From a candidate division WOR-3 bacterium (lineage in GTDB: Bacteria > Hydrothermota > Tepidihabitantia > Tepidihabitantales > Tepidihabitantaceae): DNA of 64,000 bases. The notes below the pieces were generated by a model. It saw only the letters and a list, made by a program, of their open reading frames with translations, was not told where the DNA came from and searched no databases. Positions 7,488 through 15,390 of the stretch are shown here, in pieces; position 1 is the stretch's first letter; each line of letters begins with the position of its first letter. The stretch is taken from assembly GCA_016867815.1 (NCBI GenBank), contig VGIR01000006.1, positions 1 through 64,000 on the forward strand. Direction: 5' to 3'. Made by a program: the position numbers and the translations under genes.

Positions 7488-8050
7488 ACCCAATTGAAGT
7501 AATAGTCGCGGACGTCGCCAAGAGCGCGCTCACCGGCTGTGCCAAGAGCATCGTTGTGGAGTTGGCGGAGAGCGTTGGCGGCGCACAGCAGCTGGCCGAT
7601 CAGATCGCCGCCGAGGACGCGGTCAAGCAGTGCCTGTCGACGCTGGTACAGGTGCGAGCGTCCGCCGACTTCGGCGCGGTGTCGGCCAAGGCGTTGAGGA
7701 AGTTCGGCCGGGCGCTCGGGGAATTCGTCGGCGTCCGGGGCGTGCAAGGGCAGTTGATGCGACCGTACACCGAGGAGAACACCGATCCGGCATCGGTGGC
7801 TGCGGAGCTGGACAGGCTGTGGCGCACCAATCAGGAGTATATGGGGTTGCCGCAACTGCCGACCGGATACTGGGCTCAGGCCCTGGCGGAGTACTGTGCA
7901 GCGGTAGCCAAGGTCGTTTCCAGAAGAACGCTGCTGCAGCGGGCTCGCGTTTCGGACCCGTCCCGTCGACTGTCGGTGCTGCCCGAAGCGCTGCAGATGC
8001 TTGAACAGTACGTCGCCGGCGACCCGGATTCGCCTCGCCCGACCAAGTAG
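7484..8050 (+). CDS. Hypothetical protein, soluble, alpha-helical
   Basis: 188 residues without signal peptide or membrane segment. It is mostly helical with many Ala, Val and Glu residues. The segment AELDRLWRTNQEYMGLPQLPTGYWAQALAEYCAAVAKVV resembles, in my memory, the helical region before the NTPase domain of some NACHT-type signalling proteins. No P-loop is present, so this is either a lone helical domain or a shortened relative. It is preceded by a good promoter and a possible leader peptide. A 136-base gap to the next gene holds an orphan TTGACA (8070-8075) without a -10 box. I do not recognise a function. Confidence 0.6.
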   Translation: MNPIEVIVADVAKSALTGCAKSIVVELAESVGGAQQLADQIAAEDAVKQCLSTLVQVRASADFGAVSAKALRKFGRALGEFVGVRGVQGQLMRPYTEENTDPASVAAELDRLWRTNQEYMGLPQLPTGYWAQALAEYCAAVAKVVSRRTLLQRARVSDPSRRLSVLPEALQMLEQYVAGDPDSPRPTK

Positions 8051-8186
8051 TCGCCGACGCGGACATCGGTTGACATTGCCACGGTGCCGCCCCGGACCCG
8101 GGTTGTCTGATTGTCGCGCGCAACTGGGATTCCGTTCGGGGTAGTGAGAGTCCCGCAATGACGATTCCACAAGAGAGGAGATCGGC

Positions 8187-8753
8187 ATGAATCACGTTCT
8201 TGTGCTCGAAGGAAGCCCGAGGAAGGGAAACACGAGCGCGGTGACCGATTGGGTGCTGGCCGGTATGGGCAAGGGCAACAAGGTGACGCGGGTGAAGTTG
8301 TGTGAGCTGGATATCCACCCATGTCAGGCGTGTCTTGCGTGCACGAAGACCAAGGGAGCGCCCGGTTGCGCACAGGGTGACGACATGACCGAGCTGTACG
8401 ACAAGATGATCGACGCCGACCTCGTGCTCTGGACCAGCCCGATCTATTGCTGGAGCGTGACCGCCCGGGTCAAGTCGGCCTTGGAGCGGTGTTTTGCGCT
8501 GTTGACCGGCGAGGGTTTGCTGAAGGGGAGCAAGTGGGCACTGGTGCTGACCGCGGGTGGCGATGCGTTCGACGGCGCGGACCTGGCGGTGCAAGTGTTC
8601 GCACGGTTCTCACGCTACGCCGGCATAGAGTACTTGGGCCAGCACGTAGCCGCGCCCTGCCCGGATGGTGCGAAGCTCGCGGCGAGCGCCGCGCTCAGGA
8701 GCAGCGCTAGGGGCTTTGGCAAGGAGCTGGCGAAGGCGCTGAGGGCGAAGTAG
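8187..8753 (+). CDS. NAD(P)H-dependent FMN reductase / flavodoxin-like protein
   Basis: 188 residues with a flavodoxin fold. The start MNHVLVLEGSPRKGNTS is the phosphate-binding loop for FMN. Then come CQACLACTKTKGAPGC, with the cysteine pattern common in iron-sulfur flavoproteins and multimeric flavodoxins, and DADLVLWTSPIYCWSVTARVK, the flavin-contacting loop. A GAGAGGAG ribosome site precedes the ATG. It probably transfers electrons from NAD(P)H to a small acceptor; the physiological target is unknown. It is monocistronic, with a hairpin terminator about 55 bases downstream. Confidence 0.85.
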   Translation: MNHVLVLEGSPRKGNTSAVTDWVLAGMGKGNKVTRVKLCELDIHPCQACLACTKTKGAPGCAQGDDMTELYDKMIDADLVLWTSPIYCWSVTARVKSALERCFALLTGEGLLKGSKWALVLTAGGDAFDGADLAVQVFARFSRYAGIEYLGQHVAAPCPDGAKLAASAALRSSARGFGKELAKALRAK

Positions 8754-8808
8754 TACAGGTACTGACGACTAGCTGATTCCCAGTCACCGATCAGGCCAGA
8801 ATGCGGGC

Positions 8809-8846
8809 AACAGCCAAGGCGAGGACCCTTGGTTGTTCTGCGTTTC
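8809..8846 (+). terminator. Hairpin terminator after the flavoprotein gene
   Basis: AACAGCCAAGG (8809-8819), a 7-nt loop and CCTTGGTTGTT (8827-8837) form an 11-bp stem with one G-U pair, followed by a T-rich stretch (CTGCGTTTCTT). It lies between the convergent flavoprotein and kinase genes. I see no gene in the rest of 8754-9020. Confidence 0.6.
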
Positions 8847-9020
8847 TTCCCCGATAGGATGCGCATCGCAGGTTTGACCGCAGGGTAGGGTCAGTCGGAA
8901 GTCAAGGGACTCGTCTTCCCTCCTCACCAGGGAGCATCCGCAGCCCGGCGACGTCGGTGTCCGGTTCTTGCTGACAACAGGATGCAGGCGCGTGAAGGAA
9001 GGCGGCCGGATCGGTCGTCC

Positions 9021-10337
9021 CTACGCTGGCGTGCTCGCCAGGGGGGCTTCCTGCCGGAGCGGGATGCGGAACCGGAACTCGGTCCACTTGCCCGGTTCGG
9101 AATCGGCCGTGATCTCGCCGCCGTGCCGTATGACTATCTGGCGCGAGATGTACAGGCCCAGGCCGGAACCGGTCACGCCCTTGTGTTCGGGATGGTTGAG
9201 GCGCTGGAACCGGGCAAAGAGTTTCTGCTTCTGTTCCGGCGCGAACCCGACGCCTTCGTTGCGTACCGAGAAGAGCGCCCAGTACTGGCGGACGTGCTCG
9301 CCCGAGTCAGCGTAGTCGGAGAAGCTCCGGCGCACGAGCCGGACCAGGATCTTCGAATTCTCACGGCCGTACCGGACCGCGTTGCCGAGCAGGTTGTTGA
9401 AGACGACCTTGAGCAGGGTTGCGTCGCAGGGCGCGACCAGGTACTCGAGGTCGGTCTCGATGGTCATGCCGCGGGCCCTGGCAGCCGTTGACTGGATTTC
9501 CACCATCGGCCGGATGACTTCCTCGACCAGGTCCACGGCCGGGCCGGGATGATACCGGAGTTCGCCGGTTTCGATTTGCGACAGGTCGAGGTAGTCGCGC
9601 ACGAGATTGACCAGGTAGTTGGAGTTCGCAATCATCCGCTGCACCTTTTCGGCCTGTTGGGGCGTGAGTTTGCCGAGGTAGCCTTCGGTCAGGGTCTGGC
9701 CGAGAGTCACAATCGAGGCCAGCGGCGCCTTCAGTTCGTGGGCGACGAAATAGAGTATCTGGGCGTAGTTGTGCTTGGCCTGGGCAAGGTCGTCGAGGTA
9801 TTTGACCTTCTCGACCGCGAGAGAGAGCGAGTCCGCGACCGCGAGGAAAGTGTCGATGTGGCTGGGCTGGTAGTTGTCGGGCTTGCGTGAACTGAAGAAG
9901 AGCAGGCCGATGGCGCGGTCGCCGGCGCGCAGCGGGCAGGTCAGGTTGGACATCACGCCGTCCTTCAGGATGTCCTGGGTTGCCCTGGAATCGGGCCGGG
10001 CGGCGAGGTGTTGTTCGAGGTTGTTGATGATACGGGGCCGGCCGGTGCGGAGAATTGGCTCGAGCGACGAGCCTTTGAGTTCTGCCCAGTAGCCCTTGTC
10101 GACGCGTTTCACCTCGGTATCGCTCCGCACCCAGCGGGACACGACCATGCCGGTTTCCTCATTGTAGAAGGCCACCGACATCCGGTCGAACGGAATGATA
10201 TGGCGCATCGTCTCAAAGACGACGTCGAGCACCTCGAACAGCGACTTGCCCGAGAACCAGAGGTGCTTCAGGTCCTCGATGACCATCTGCACCGCGGCCT
10301 CGTGCAGCGGTCCGGCCGAGTCTTCCGGGGTGCGCAT
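9021..10337 (-). CDS. Soluble sensor histidine kinase with GAF domain
   Basis: About 438 residues from the ATG at 10337. A GTG at 10352 is also possible; the open frame reaches 10628, but that part overlaps a promoter and a repeat and does not look coding. Domains in order: a GAF domain (from LDVVFETMRHIIPFDRMSVAF to LAVADSLSLAVEKV), a HisKA dimerisation helix with the H-box FVAHELKAPLAS, and an HATPase_c domain with N-box NNLLGNAVRYG, a modified G1 box (RNEGVGF, where DxGxG is usual) and G2 GSGLGLYI. No membrane segment is seen, so it senses a cytoplasmic signal. It is divergent from a lone receiver gene in front of hydrogenase genes, so the receiver is its likely partner and redox or H2 state its likely input (inference). 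Confidence 0.88.
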   Translation of the reverse strand: MRTPEDSAGPLHEAAVQMVIEDLKHLWFSGKSLFEVLDVVFETMRHIIPFDRMSVAFYNEETGMVVSRWVRSDTEVKRVDKGYWAELKGSSLEPILRTGRPRIINNLEQHLAARPDSRATQDILKDGVMSNLTCPLRAGDRAIGLLFFSSRKPDNYQPSHIDTFLAVADSLSLAVEKVKYLDDLAQAKHNYAQILYFVAHELKAPLASIVTLGQTLTEGYLGKLTPQQAEKVQRMIANSNYLVNLVRDYLDLSQIETGELRYHPGPAVDLVEEVIRPMVEIQSTAARARGMTIETDLEYLVAPCDATLLKVVFNNLLGNAVRYGRENSKILVRLVRRSFSDYADSGEHVRQYWALFSVRNEGVGFAPEQKQKLFARFQRLNHPEHKGVTGSGLGLYISRQIVIRHGGEITADSEPGKWTEFRFRIPLRQEAPLASTPA

Positions 10338-10384
10338 TTCCGGCCCGTTCACGGGTGTGGAGCTTTCGTCTTCCTTGATGATAG

Positions 10385-10412
10385 AAGATAGCCGGCGACG
10401 CGCCTCAGTCAA
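10385..10412 (-). promoter_or_regulatory. Promoter of the histidine kinase gene
   Basis: On the minus strand TTGACT (10407-10412), a 16-nt spacer and TATCTT (10385-10390). It sits just upstream of the probable kinase start. Confidence 0.5.
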
Positions 10413-10436
10413 CCGCGGTTCACCACTCCCAGGTTC

Positions 10437-10525
10437 GATTTGGGAGTTCACCACCAAGGTGCAAAGAGACGAAGAAGGTCCGGCAGGCAATGTCACTGTA
10501 CGCTTGGTGTTCTTGGCGTCGGATT
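10437..10525. repeat. CACAAAG-type imperfect inverted repeat between divergent promoters
   Basis: CACCAAG (10452-10458) and CTTGGTG (10503-10509) form the arms; the words TTCACCACCAAGGTGCAAAG and TTGGTGTTCTTGG match the repeat at 45209-45291. It lies between the kinase promoter and the receiver/hydrogenase promoter. Confidence 0.6.
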
Positions 10526-10534
10526 CGGCGGGAC

Positions 10535-10563
10535 TTGCCAGCCGGGCTGGTTTCTGATACACT
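10535..10563 (+). promoter_or_regulatory. Promoter of the receiver-hydrogenase operon
   Basis: TTGCCA (10535-10540), a 17-nt spacer and TACACT (10558-10563), giving a leader of about 78 nt before the receiver gene. Confidence 0.5.
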
Positions 10564-10647
10564 GCACTCGGTAGGTCGCACCCCGTACCATTCGCAACAA
10601 TCCGTTGGCCAGACCCGAAGACAGGCAAGAATTAATAAGGAGTCGCT

Positions 10648-11019
10648 ATGCCGAAGGTACTGATCGTTGACGACGACCCGGATATCGTCGATTCCCTGCA
10701 GCTCATCCTCTCGGCCGAGGGATATGTGGTGGCCACCGCCACGAGCAGGGAAGAGGCTATGCGTGGAGTCGACAAAGAGAAACCCGACCTCATCATACTC
10801 GATGTGATGATGGAGCAGCCGGATGACGGGTTCGTGGTTGCCCAGGATCTGCGCCACAAGGGTGTGAAGACGCCGATCATCATCCTGTCCTCCATCGGCC
10901 ACGTGACCGGCTACAAGTTCGGTAAGGATTCCGAAATGGCGCCGGTAGACGAGTTTGTGTCCAAGCCGGTTGCGCCCAAAGACCTGGTCGCCAAGGTCAA
11001 GAAGTTCCTGAGGAAATGA
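10648..11019 (+). CDS. Single-domain response regulator (CheY-like receiver)
   Basis: 123 residues forming one receiver domain. The acidic pocket is VDDDPD (D8-D10), the phospho-acceptor is D52 in LIILDVMM, the switch Ser is in IIILSSIG and the conserved Lys is in FVSKPVAPKDL. No output domain follows, so it acts by protein contact or as a phosphate sink and does not bind DNA. A TAAGGAG ribosome site precedes the ATG. Its stop overlaps the start of hydC (ATGA), so it is made together with the hydrogenase subunits. Pairing with the divergent GAF kinase is likely but inferred from position. Confidence 0.93.
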   Translation: MPKVLIVDDDPDIVDSLQLILSAEGYVVATATSREEAMRGVDKEKPDLIILDVMMEQPDDGFVVAQDLRHKGVKTPIIILSSIGHVTGYKFGKDSEMAPVDEFVSKPVAPKDLVAKVKKFLRK

Positions 11020-11546
11020 AGATGCTGGCAACTGAAAGAGAATCGCTCCGCCACGAAATCGCGGAATTGGCGGAGAAGTACGAGCACAAGCGCGACGGGA
11101 TGATGCCGATCCTCGAGGCCGTACAGGAGAAGTACCATTGCGTTTCCGACTTTGCGATGCAGGAGATTGCCCGCCAACTCGGGGTGTTCCCGACCGAGGT
11201 TTACGGCGTGGCTTCTTTCTATTCTTTCCTTTCGACCGAGCCGCGGGGGAAGTTCGCCATCCGGCTCTGCCGCACCCTTTCCTGTGACTTCGTGGGCAAG
11301 AAGGAGGTTGCGCGTCAGCTCGAGAACGAGCTGGGCATCGGGTTCGGCCGCACGACCCAGGACGGGCTTTTCTCACTCGAGTACTGCAACTGCCTGGGCA
11401 TGTGCGACCACGGCCCGGCCATGCTCGTGAACAATGACGTCTACACCGAGGTCAGCCCGGAACTGGTATCGGAAATCCTCGAGAAGTACCGGAGAATGTT
11501 CGGCCCGGCCTCGCAACTGGAAGAGAAGGAGGCGCACCATGGCTAG
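11016..11546 (+). CDS. hydC: Hydrogenase/NADH dehydrogenase 2Fe-2S subunit HydC (NuoE-like)
   Basis: 176 residues of the thioredoxin-like [2Fe-2S] family (NuoE/HndA/HydC). A helical N-terminus (EIAELAEKYEHKRDGMMPILEAVQEKYHCVS) is followed by VYGVASFYSFL and the cluster ligands C85-x4-C90 (CRTLSC) and C126-x3-C130 (CLGMC). The subunit passes electrons between the NAD(H)-oxidising flavin subunit and the hydrogenase chain. It overlaps the receiver gene upstream (ATGA) and hydB downstream (8 bp), a tight operon. The name hydC follows from the hydA neighbour; on its own the protein cannot be told from NuoE. Confidence 0.92.
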   Translation: MKMLATERESLRHEIAELAEKYEHKRDGMMPILEAVQEKYHCVSDFAMQEIARQLGVFPTEVYGVASFYSFLSTEPRGKFAIRLCRTLSCDFVGKKEVARQLENELGIGFGRTTQDGLFSLEYCNCLGMCDHGPAMLVNNDVYTEVSPELVSEILEKYRRMFGPASQLEEKEAHHG

Positions 11547-12720
11547 CGTCGTTCATATCATGGAGCGCTACGAAGCCGGCTCGGGCGTGAAGAAGGCGCT
11601 TTCGCTGTCGCGGACCGAGGTCATCCGGGTCGTGCGTGAGTCCGGCATCCGCGGTCGCGGCGGCGCCGGGTTCCCGACCGCGGTGAAGTGGAATCTCTGC
11701 GCGGTGGCCCAGTCCCCGAAGAAGTTCCTCGTCTGCAACGCCGACGAGGGCGAGCCGGGTACTTTCAAGGACCGGTTGCTCCTGACCGAGCGGCCCGAGG
11801 TGCTGCTCGACGGCATCACCATCGGCGGCTACGCCATCGGCGCCAGGCTCGGGGTCATCTACCTGCGTGCCGAGTATGCCTACATGCGGCCCGGGCTGGA
11901 GGCCGCGCTGGCGGAGCGGCGCAAGAACAAGCTGCTCGGCAAGAAAGTGCTGGGCAAGGACTTCGACTTCGACATCGAAATCCGCATGGGCGCCGGCGCC
12001 TACGTCTGCGGCGAAGAGACCGCCCTCATCGAGTCGCTTGAGGGCTCACGCGGCGAGCCGCGCAACCGGCCGCCCTACCCGGTGAACACCGGGCTGGTTG
12101 GCGTTCCGACCTCGGTGAACAACGTCGAGACGCTCATCGCCTGCGCGCACATACTCGTCAAAGGACCGGAGTGGTTCAGGAAGCTGGGTACCGACGTCTC
12201 AACCGGATCGAAGCTGCTGTCGATATCCGGCGACTGCAAGCGCCCTGGCGTCTATGAAGTCGGTTTTGGCACCAGCGTCAGGGACATCCTGAAACTCGTC
12301 GAGGGCGAGGGAGCCAAGGCAGTGCAGGTAGGCGGCGCCTCGGGGCGGACGGTCCCGGCGGCGCAATTCGCCCGCAAGCTGGGCTTTGAGGACCTCGCGA
12401 CCGGAGGCTCGGTCATCGTCATCGGCCAGCAGCGGGATATGCTGCACGTGGCCGAGAACTTCCTCGACTTCTTCGTCGAGGAGTCCTGCGGCCAGTGCAC
12501 CCCCTGCCGTGAGGGCAACCCGAAACTGCTGGAGGGCGTGCACCTGTTGAAGCAGGGACGCTGCTCCATCAACTATCTGCGCGAGCTGCAGAATCTAGGG
12601 CGCACGATGCAGGCCGCGTCCAAGTGCGGCCTGGGACAATCGAGCGCCAATGCGTTCCTCGACATCACCGAGCACTTCCGGTCGGAAATCCTGGGCCGCG
12701 TGCCCGCGACGAAGGAGTAG
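11539..12720 (+). CDS. hydB: Hydrogenase NAD(H)-binding flavin subunit HydB (NuoF-like)
   Basis: 393 residues. It carries the FMN/NADH site GRGGAGFPTAVKW, NADEGEPGTFKDR, the glycine-rich GAGAYVCGEETALIES and the 4Fe-4S motif CGQCTPCREG with a distal Cys. It oxidises or reduces NAD(P)(H) through FMN. Many HydB proteins carry an N-terminal 2Fe-2S domain and a C-terminal ferredoxin domain; both are absent, so this is a NuoF-sized core. An AAGGAGG ribosome site precedes the ATG at 11539, inside the end of hydC. With HydC and HydA it forms a three-subunit complex of the bifurcating type. Whether it truly bifurcates between NADH and ferredoxin cannot be told from sequence alone. Confidence 0.92.
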   Translation: MASVVHIMERYEAGSGVKKALSLSRTEVIRVVRESGIRGRGGAGFPTAVKWNLCAVAQSPKKFLVCNADEGEPGTFKDRLLLTERPEVLLDGITIGGYAIGARLGVIYLRAEYAYMRPGLEAALAERRKNKLLGKKVLGKDFDFDIEIRMGAGAYVCGEETALIESLEGSRGEPRNRPPYPVNTGLVGVPTSVNNVETLIACAHILVKGPEWFRKLGTDVSTGSKLLSISGDCKRPGVYEVGFGTSVRDILKLVEGEGAKAVQVGGASGRTVPAAQFARKLGFEDLATGGSVIVIGQQRDMLHVAENFLDFFVEESCGQCTPCREGNPKLLEGVHLLKQGRCSINYLRELQNLGRTMQAASKCGLGQSSANAFLDITEHFRSEILGRVPATKE

Positions 12721-12726
12721 TCCACG

Positions 12727-14709
12727 ATGCCTACGAAGAAAGCCTCCAGCACCAAGCCCCAAGCTCCCGGCGCCAACCCCAAACGGGTCGCGCCGGGCGG
12801 GACCGCCCCGACCAGCGAGAAGCCGATGACCGTCCTGGCGGGCAAGCCGGGCGACATCGGCGGCCTTGTCTCGGTCAAGATGGACGATCTCGACATCAAG
12901 GTGCCGTTCGGCACCACCATCCTCGACGCGGCCAAGACCGTCGGTATCCGCATCCCGACGCTCTGCTACCATGAGGACCTCTGCCTTGCCGGTGTCTGTC
13001 GCATCTGCGTGGTGGAAGTGGCCAAACAACGTACGCTCCAGACCGCCTGCACATTTCCCATCACCGAGCCGATCACGGTCAGCACGACCAGCCAGCGCGT
13101 CCGCCAGGCGCGCCGCCACGTTCTCGACCTCATCCTCTCGAAGCACTACGGCGAGTGCTACTCCTGCTTCCGCAACAACAACTGCGAGTTGCAGGCGCTG
13201 GCCAAGGAGTACGGCGTCGATTTCTTCCGCTTTGGCCACCCGGACAAGCCCCGGTTCGAAGTCGACCGCTCCAGTTACTCGGTCGTGCGCGACATGAACA
13301 AGTGCGTCGTCTGCCGGCGGTGCGTCCGCACCTGCATCGACCTGCAGTCGGTCGGCGTCCTGACCGCGGCCAAGCGCAGCGACAAGACGCGGATCGAGAC
13401 CTTCGAGGACCGGCCGCTCGCCGACGTCATCTGCATCAACTGCGGCCAGTGCATCAACCGCTGCCCGACCGGCGCGCTCCGGGCCAAAGACCCATCGGAC
13501 GAGATCTGGGCGGGTATCGATGACCCGAAAAAGCACGTCGTGATGCAGACCGCGCCCAGCCCGCGCGCCGCCATTGCCGAGGAGTTCGGTTTCAAGGCCG
13601 GCACTTCGATGACCGGCGAAATGAACACCGCGCTGCGGCGCGCCGGGTTCGACATGGTCTTCGACACCAATACCACGGCCGACCTCACCATCATCGAGGA
13701 AGGCACCGAGCTCCTGACACGGCTCTACAAGGCGCTGGTCAAGAAGGAAGAGACGTTCGTGCCCCAGTTCACCTCCTGCTCGCCGGGCTGGGTCAAGTTC
13801 ATCGAGCACTTCTACCCTGAGTACCTGCCCTACATGTCGAGCTGCAAATCGCCGCAGCAGATGTTCGGCGCGCTCATCAAGAGCTACTACGCCCAGAAGC
13901 AGAACATCAACCCGGCCGACATCGTGACCGTTTCGCTGATGCCGTGCTCGGCCAAGAAGTTCGAGGCGAACCGGCCGGAGATGCGTTCGACCGGGTACAA
14001 GGATGTGGACTACGGCCTCACCACCCGCGAGACCGCGCAGATGATAAGGGAGGCAGGGATCGACCTGCCGCACATGCCCAAGTCGCAGTTCGACCTGCCG
14101 TTCGGCGACGCTTCGGGCGCCGGCCTCATCTTCGGCGCCTCCGGCGGTGTGATGGAAGCGGCGCTCCGGACCGTGGTCGAGGTGGTGACGGGCTTGAAGG
14201 CCGAGCAGGTCTTCACCGACGCCAACATCATCCCGGTGCGCGGGTTTGAGGGCATCAAGTACATGGAGATCAAGGTGCCGCAGACCGGCCCGATGCTCGA
14301 TTTGTTCAAGCCGCTCATCAAGAAAGGCAAGCTGGGCAAGGACTGGTCGTGGCTCAAAGGTGCGACACTCAAGGTTGCGGTGGCGCACGGGACGGCCAAC
14401 GCCCGCAAAGTGATGGAAGACATCAAGGCGGGGGGGCAGTTTGCCGGCTGCCACTTCATCGAGTTCATGGCCTGCCCGGGCGGATGCCTCGGCGGCGGCG
14501 GCCAACCGATTCCCACTTCGCCCGCCATTCGCGCGGCCCGGGCCAAGGCGATCTACTCCGAGGATATGGGCCTGCCCATCCGCAAATCGCACGAGAACCC
14601 GCACGTGCTGAAACTCTACTCGGAGTTCCTCACCGACGGGCCGTGCGGCGAGGTGAGCCACAAGTACCTGCACACTCACTACACTCCCCGCGGCGACTAC
14701 CTCGTCTAG
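12727..14709 (+). CDS. hydA: [FeFe] hydrogenase catalytic subunit HydA
   Basis: 660 residues. After about 50 residues (a Lys/Pro-rich tail) come a [2Fe-2S] domain (CYHEDLCLAGVCRICVVEV), the His-ligated cluster (HYGECYSCFRNNNC), two 4Fe-4S clusters (CVVCRRCVRTC and CINCGQCINRC) and the H-cluster domain: L1 TSCSPGW, L2 MPCSAKKFE, L3 EFMACPGGCLGGGGQP. A small-subunit-like end (IRKSHENPHVLKLYSEFL) closes it. It makes or uses H2. L1 has Cys-Ser where many monomeric enzymes have Cys-Cys; I recall this variant as common in multimeric NAD-linked enzymes. The N-terminal tail looks unconserved, and starts at Met34 or later are possible. The maturases HydE/F/G are not in the window. Confidence 0.96.
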   Translation: MPTKKASSTKPQAPGANPKRVAPGGTAPTSEKPMTVLAGKPGDIGGLVSVKMDDLDIKVPFGTTILDAAKTVGIRIPTLCYHEDLCLAGVCRICVVEVAKQRTLQTACTFPITEPITVSTTSQRVRQARRHVLDLILSKHYGECYSCFRNNNCELQALAKEYGVDFFRFGHPDKPRFEVDRSSYSVVRDMNKCVVCRRCVRTCIDLQSVGVLTAAKRSDKTRIETFEDRPLADVICINCGQCINRCPTGALRAKDPSDEIWAGIDDPKKHVVMQTAPSPRAAIAEEFGFKAGTSMTGEMNTALRRAGFDMVFDTNTTADLTIIEEGTELLTRLYKALVKKEETFVPQFTSCSPGWVKFIEHFYPEYLPYMSSCKSPQQMFGALIKSYYAQKQNINPADIVTVSLMPCSAKKFEANRPEMRSTGYKDVDYGLTTRETAQMIREAGIDLPHMPKSQFDLPFGDASGAGLIFGASGGVMEAALRTVVEVVTGLKAEQVFTDANIIPVRGFEGIKYMEIKVPQTGPMLDLFKPLIKKGKLGKDWSWLKGATLKVAVAHGTANARKVMEDIKAGGQFAGCHFIEFMACPGGCLGGGGQPIPTSPAIRAARAKAIYSEDMGLPIRKSHENPHVLKLYSEFLTDGPCGEVSHKYLHTHYTPRGDYLV

Positions 14710-14727
14710 ACTCTACCGAATACACAG

Positions 14728-14757
14728 GCCGGCGGGCTCGCGCCCGCCGGCTTTCTC
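14728..14757 (+). terminator. Rho-independent terminator of the hydrogenase operon
   Basis: GCCGGCGGGC (14728-14737), loop TCGC, GCCCGCCGGC (14742-14751): a perfect 10-bp stem followed by TTTCTCGTT, 18 bases after the hydA stop. Confidence 0.85.
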
Positions 14758-14888
14758 GTTCGCCATAGGCGCTCTTCGTTTGCAGACCCTCGTAACCTGG
14801 TGTCCCGGTGATGAAGGCGGTTCTCGCCCTTGCCGACGCCGCGACCGCACTTCTGGTCTGGACTCGGCACCACGCGCGGTCGAATCTG

Positions 14889-15152
14889 GCGAAGTACCGC
14901 TCGATGTTCGTCACGAAGTAGCGGAAGAAGCTCCGCGCGCTGTATACTCGCTTGCGCAGGTGGTTGCGTCGTGAGCTGTGTCCTGAGCTGAACCCGGACC
15001 TGAACCTCGACCTGAATCCGTCGCTGTACCGCGCGTTGTTCACGAAGTCTTACCGGTCGGTGTTCCGGCTGTTGTTCGCACCGTTGTTCGGCTCGATGTA
15101 CGAGTCGATGCTCGCGCAGTTGTCCGTTCCGATGCGTCTCGCGATGTGTCGG
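14889..15152. repeat. Degenerate 12-bp tandem array, about 22 units (array A)
   Basis: The stretch can be cut without gaps into about 22 units of 12 bp, such as GAGCTGAACCCG, GACCTGAACCTC, TCGGTGTTCCGG, CTGTTGTTCGCA, CCGTTGTTCGGC and TCGATGTACGAG. Most units have TG at positions 5-6. Frames through it encode 4-residue periodic peptides on both strands, which is a by-product of the period. The surrounding 14760-14888 and 15153-15390 hold no gene I can support. Confidence 0.75.
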
Positions 15153-15390
15153 CAGAGGCTAGGGGGGAGGCGGCCTGTGGGTCGTGGAGTGGGCGGCAGG
15201 ATTGTGGTGCTGCGTCCGGCCAATACCACACGTTGTGGTGCCGATACCGACGCGAGCGTCTCCGCCCGCATGATAAGAGTACTCATCACGTATGTTCTCT
15301 CGCTTGTCCCAGTAACCTCAACGCTCCGCACCTACTGATCATTTATGGCCGGGAAGGGCACCTTCACCCGGGGGAAGACCGCGATGGCAG

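Noticed and set aside
8070-8075. TTGACA as a promoter of the flavoprotein gene
   Set aside because: No acceptable -10 box occurs 15-19 nt downstream in the GC-rich stretch that follows.
10338-10628. N-terminal extension of the histidine kinase to 10628
   Set aside because: The extension covers a divergent promoter pair and a dispersed repeat and has no domain features.
12595-14679. A 694-codon open frame on the minus strand
   Set aside because: It is antisense to hydA. High G+C at third positions keeps the complementary frame open, and the translation shows no family motif.
14889-15152. A CRISPR array
   Set aside because: The 12-bp units are directly adjacent and variable; there are no constant repeats with unique spacers and no cas genes.
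15225-15239. Inverted repeat ACCACA-CGT-TGTGGT
   Set aside because: Only 6 bp, isolated in the repeat block, with no gene nearby to regulate.
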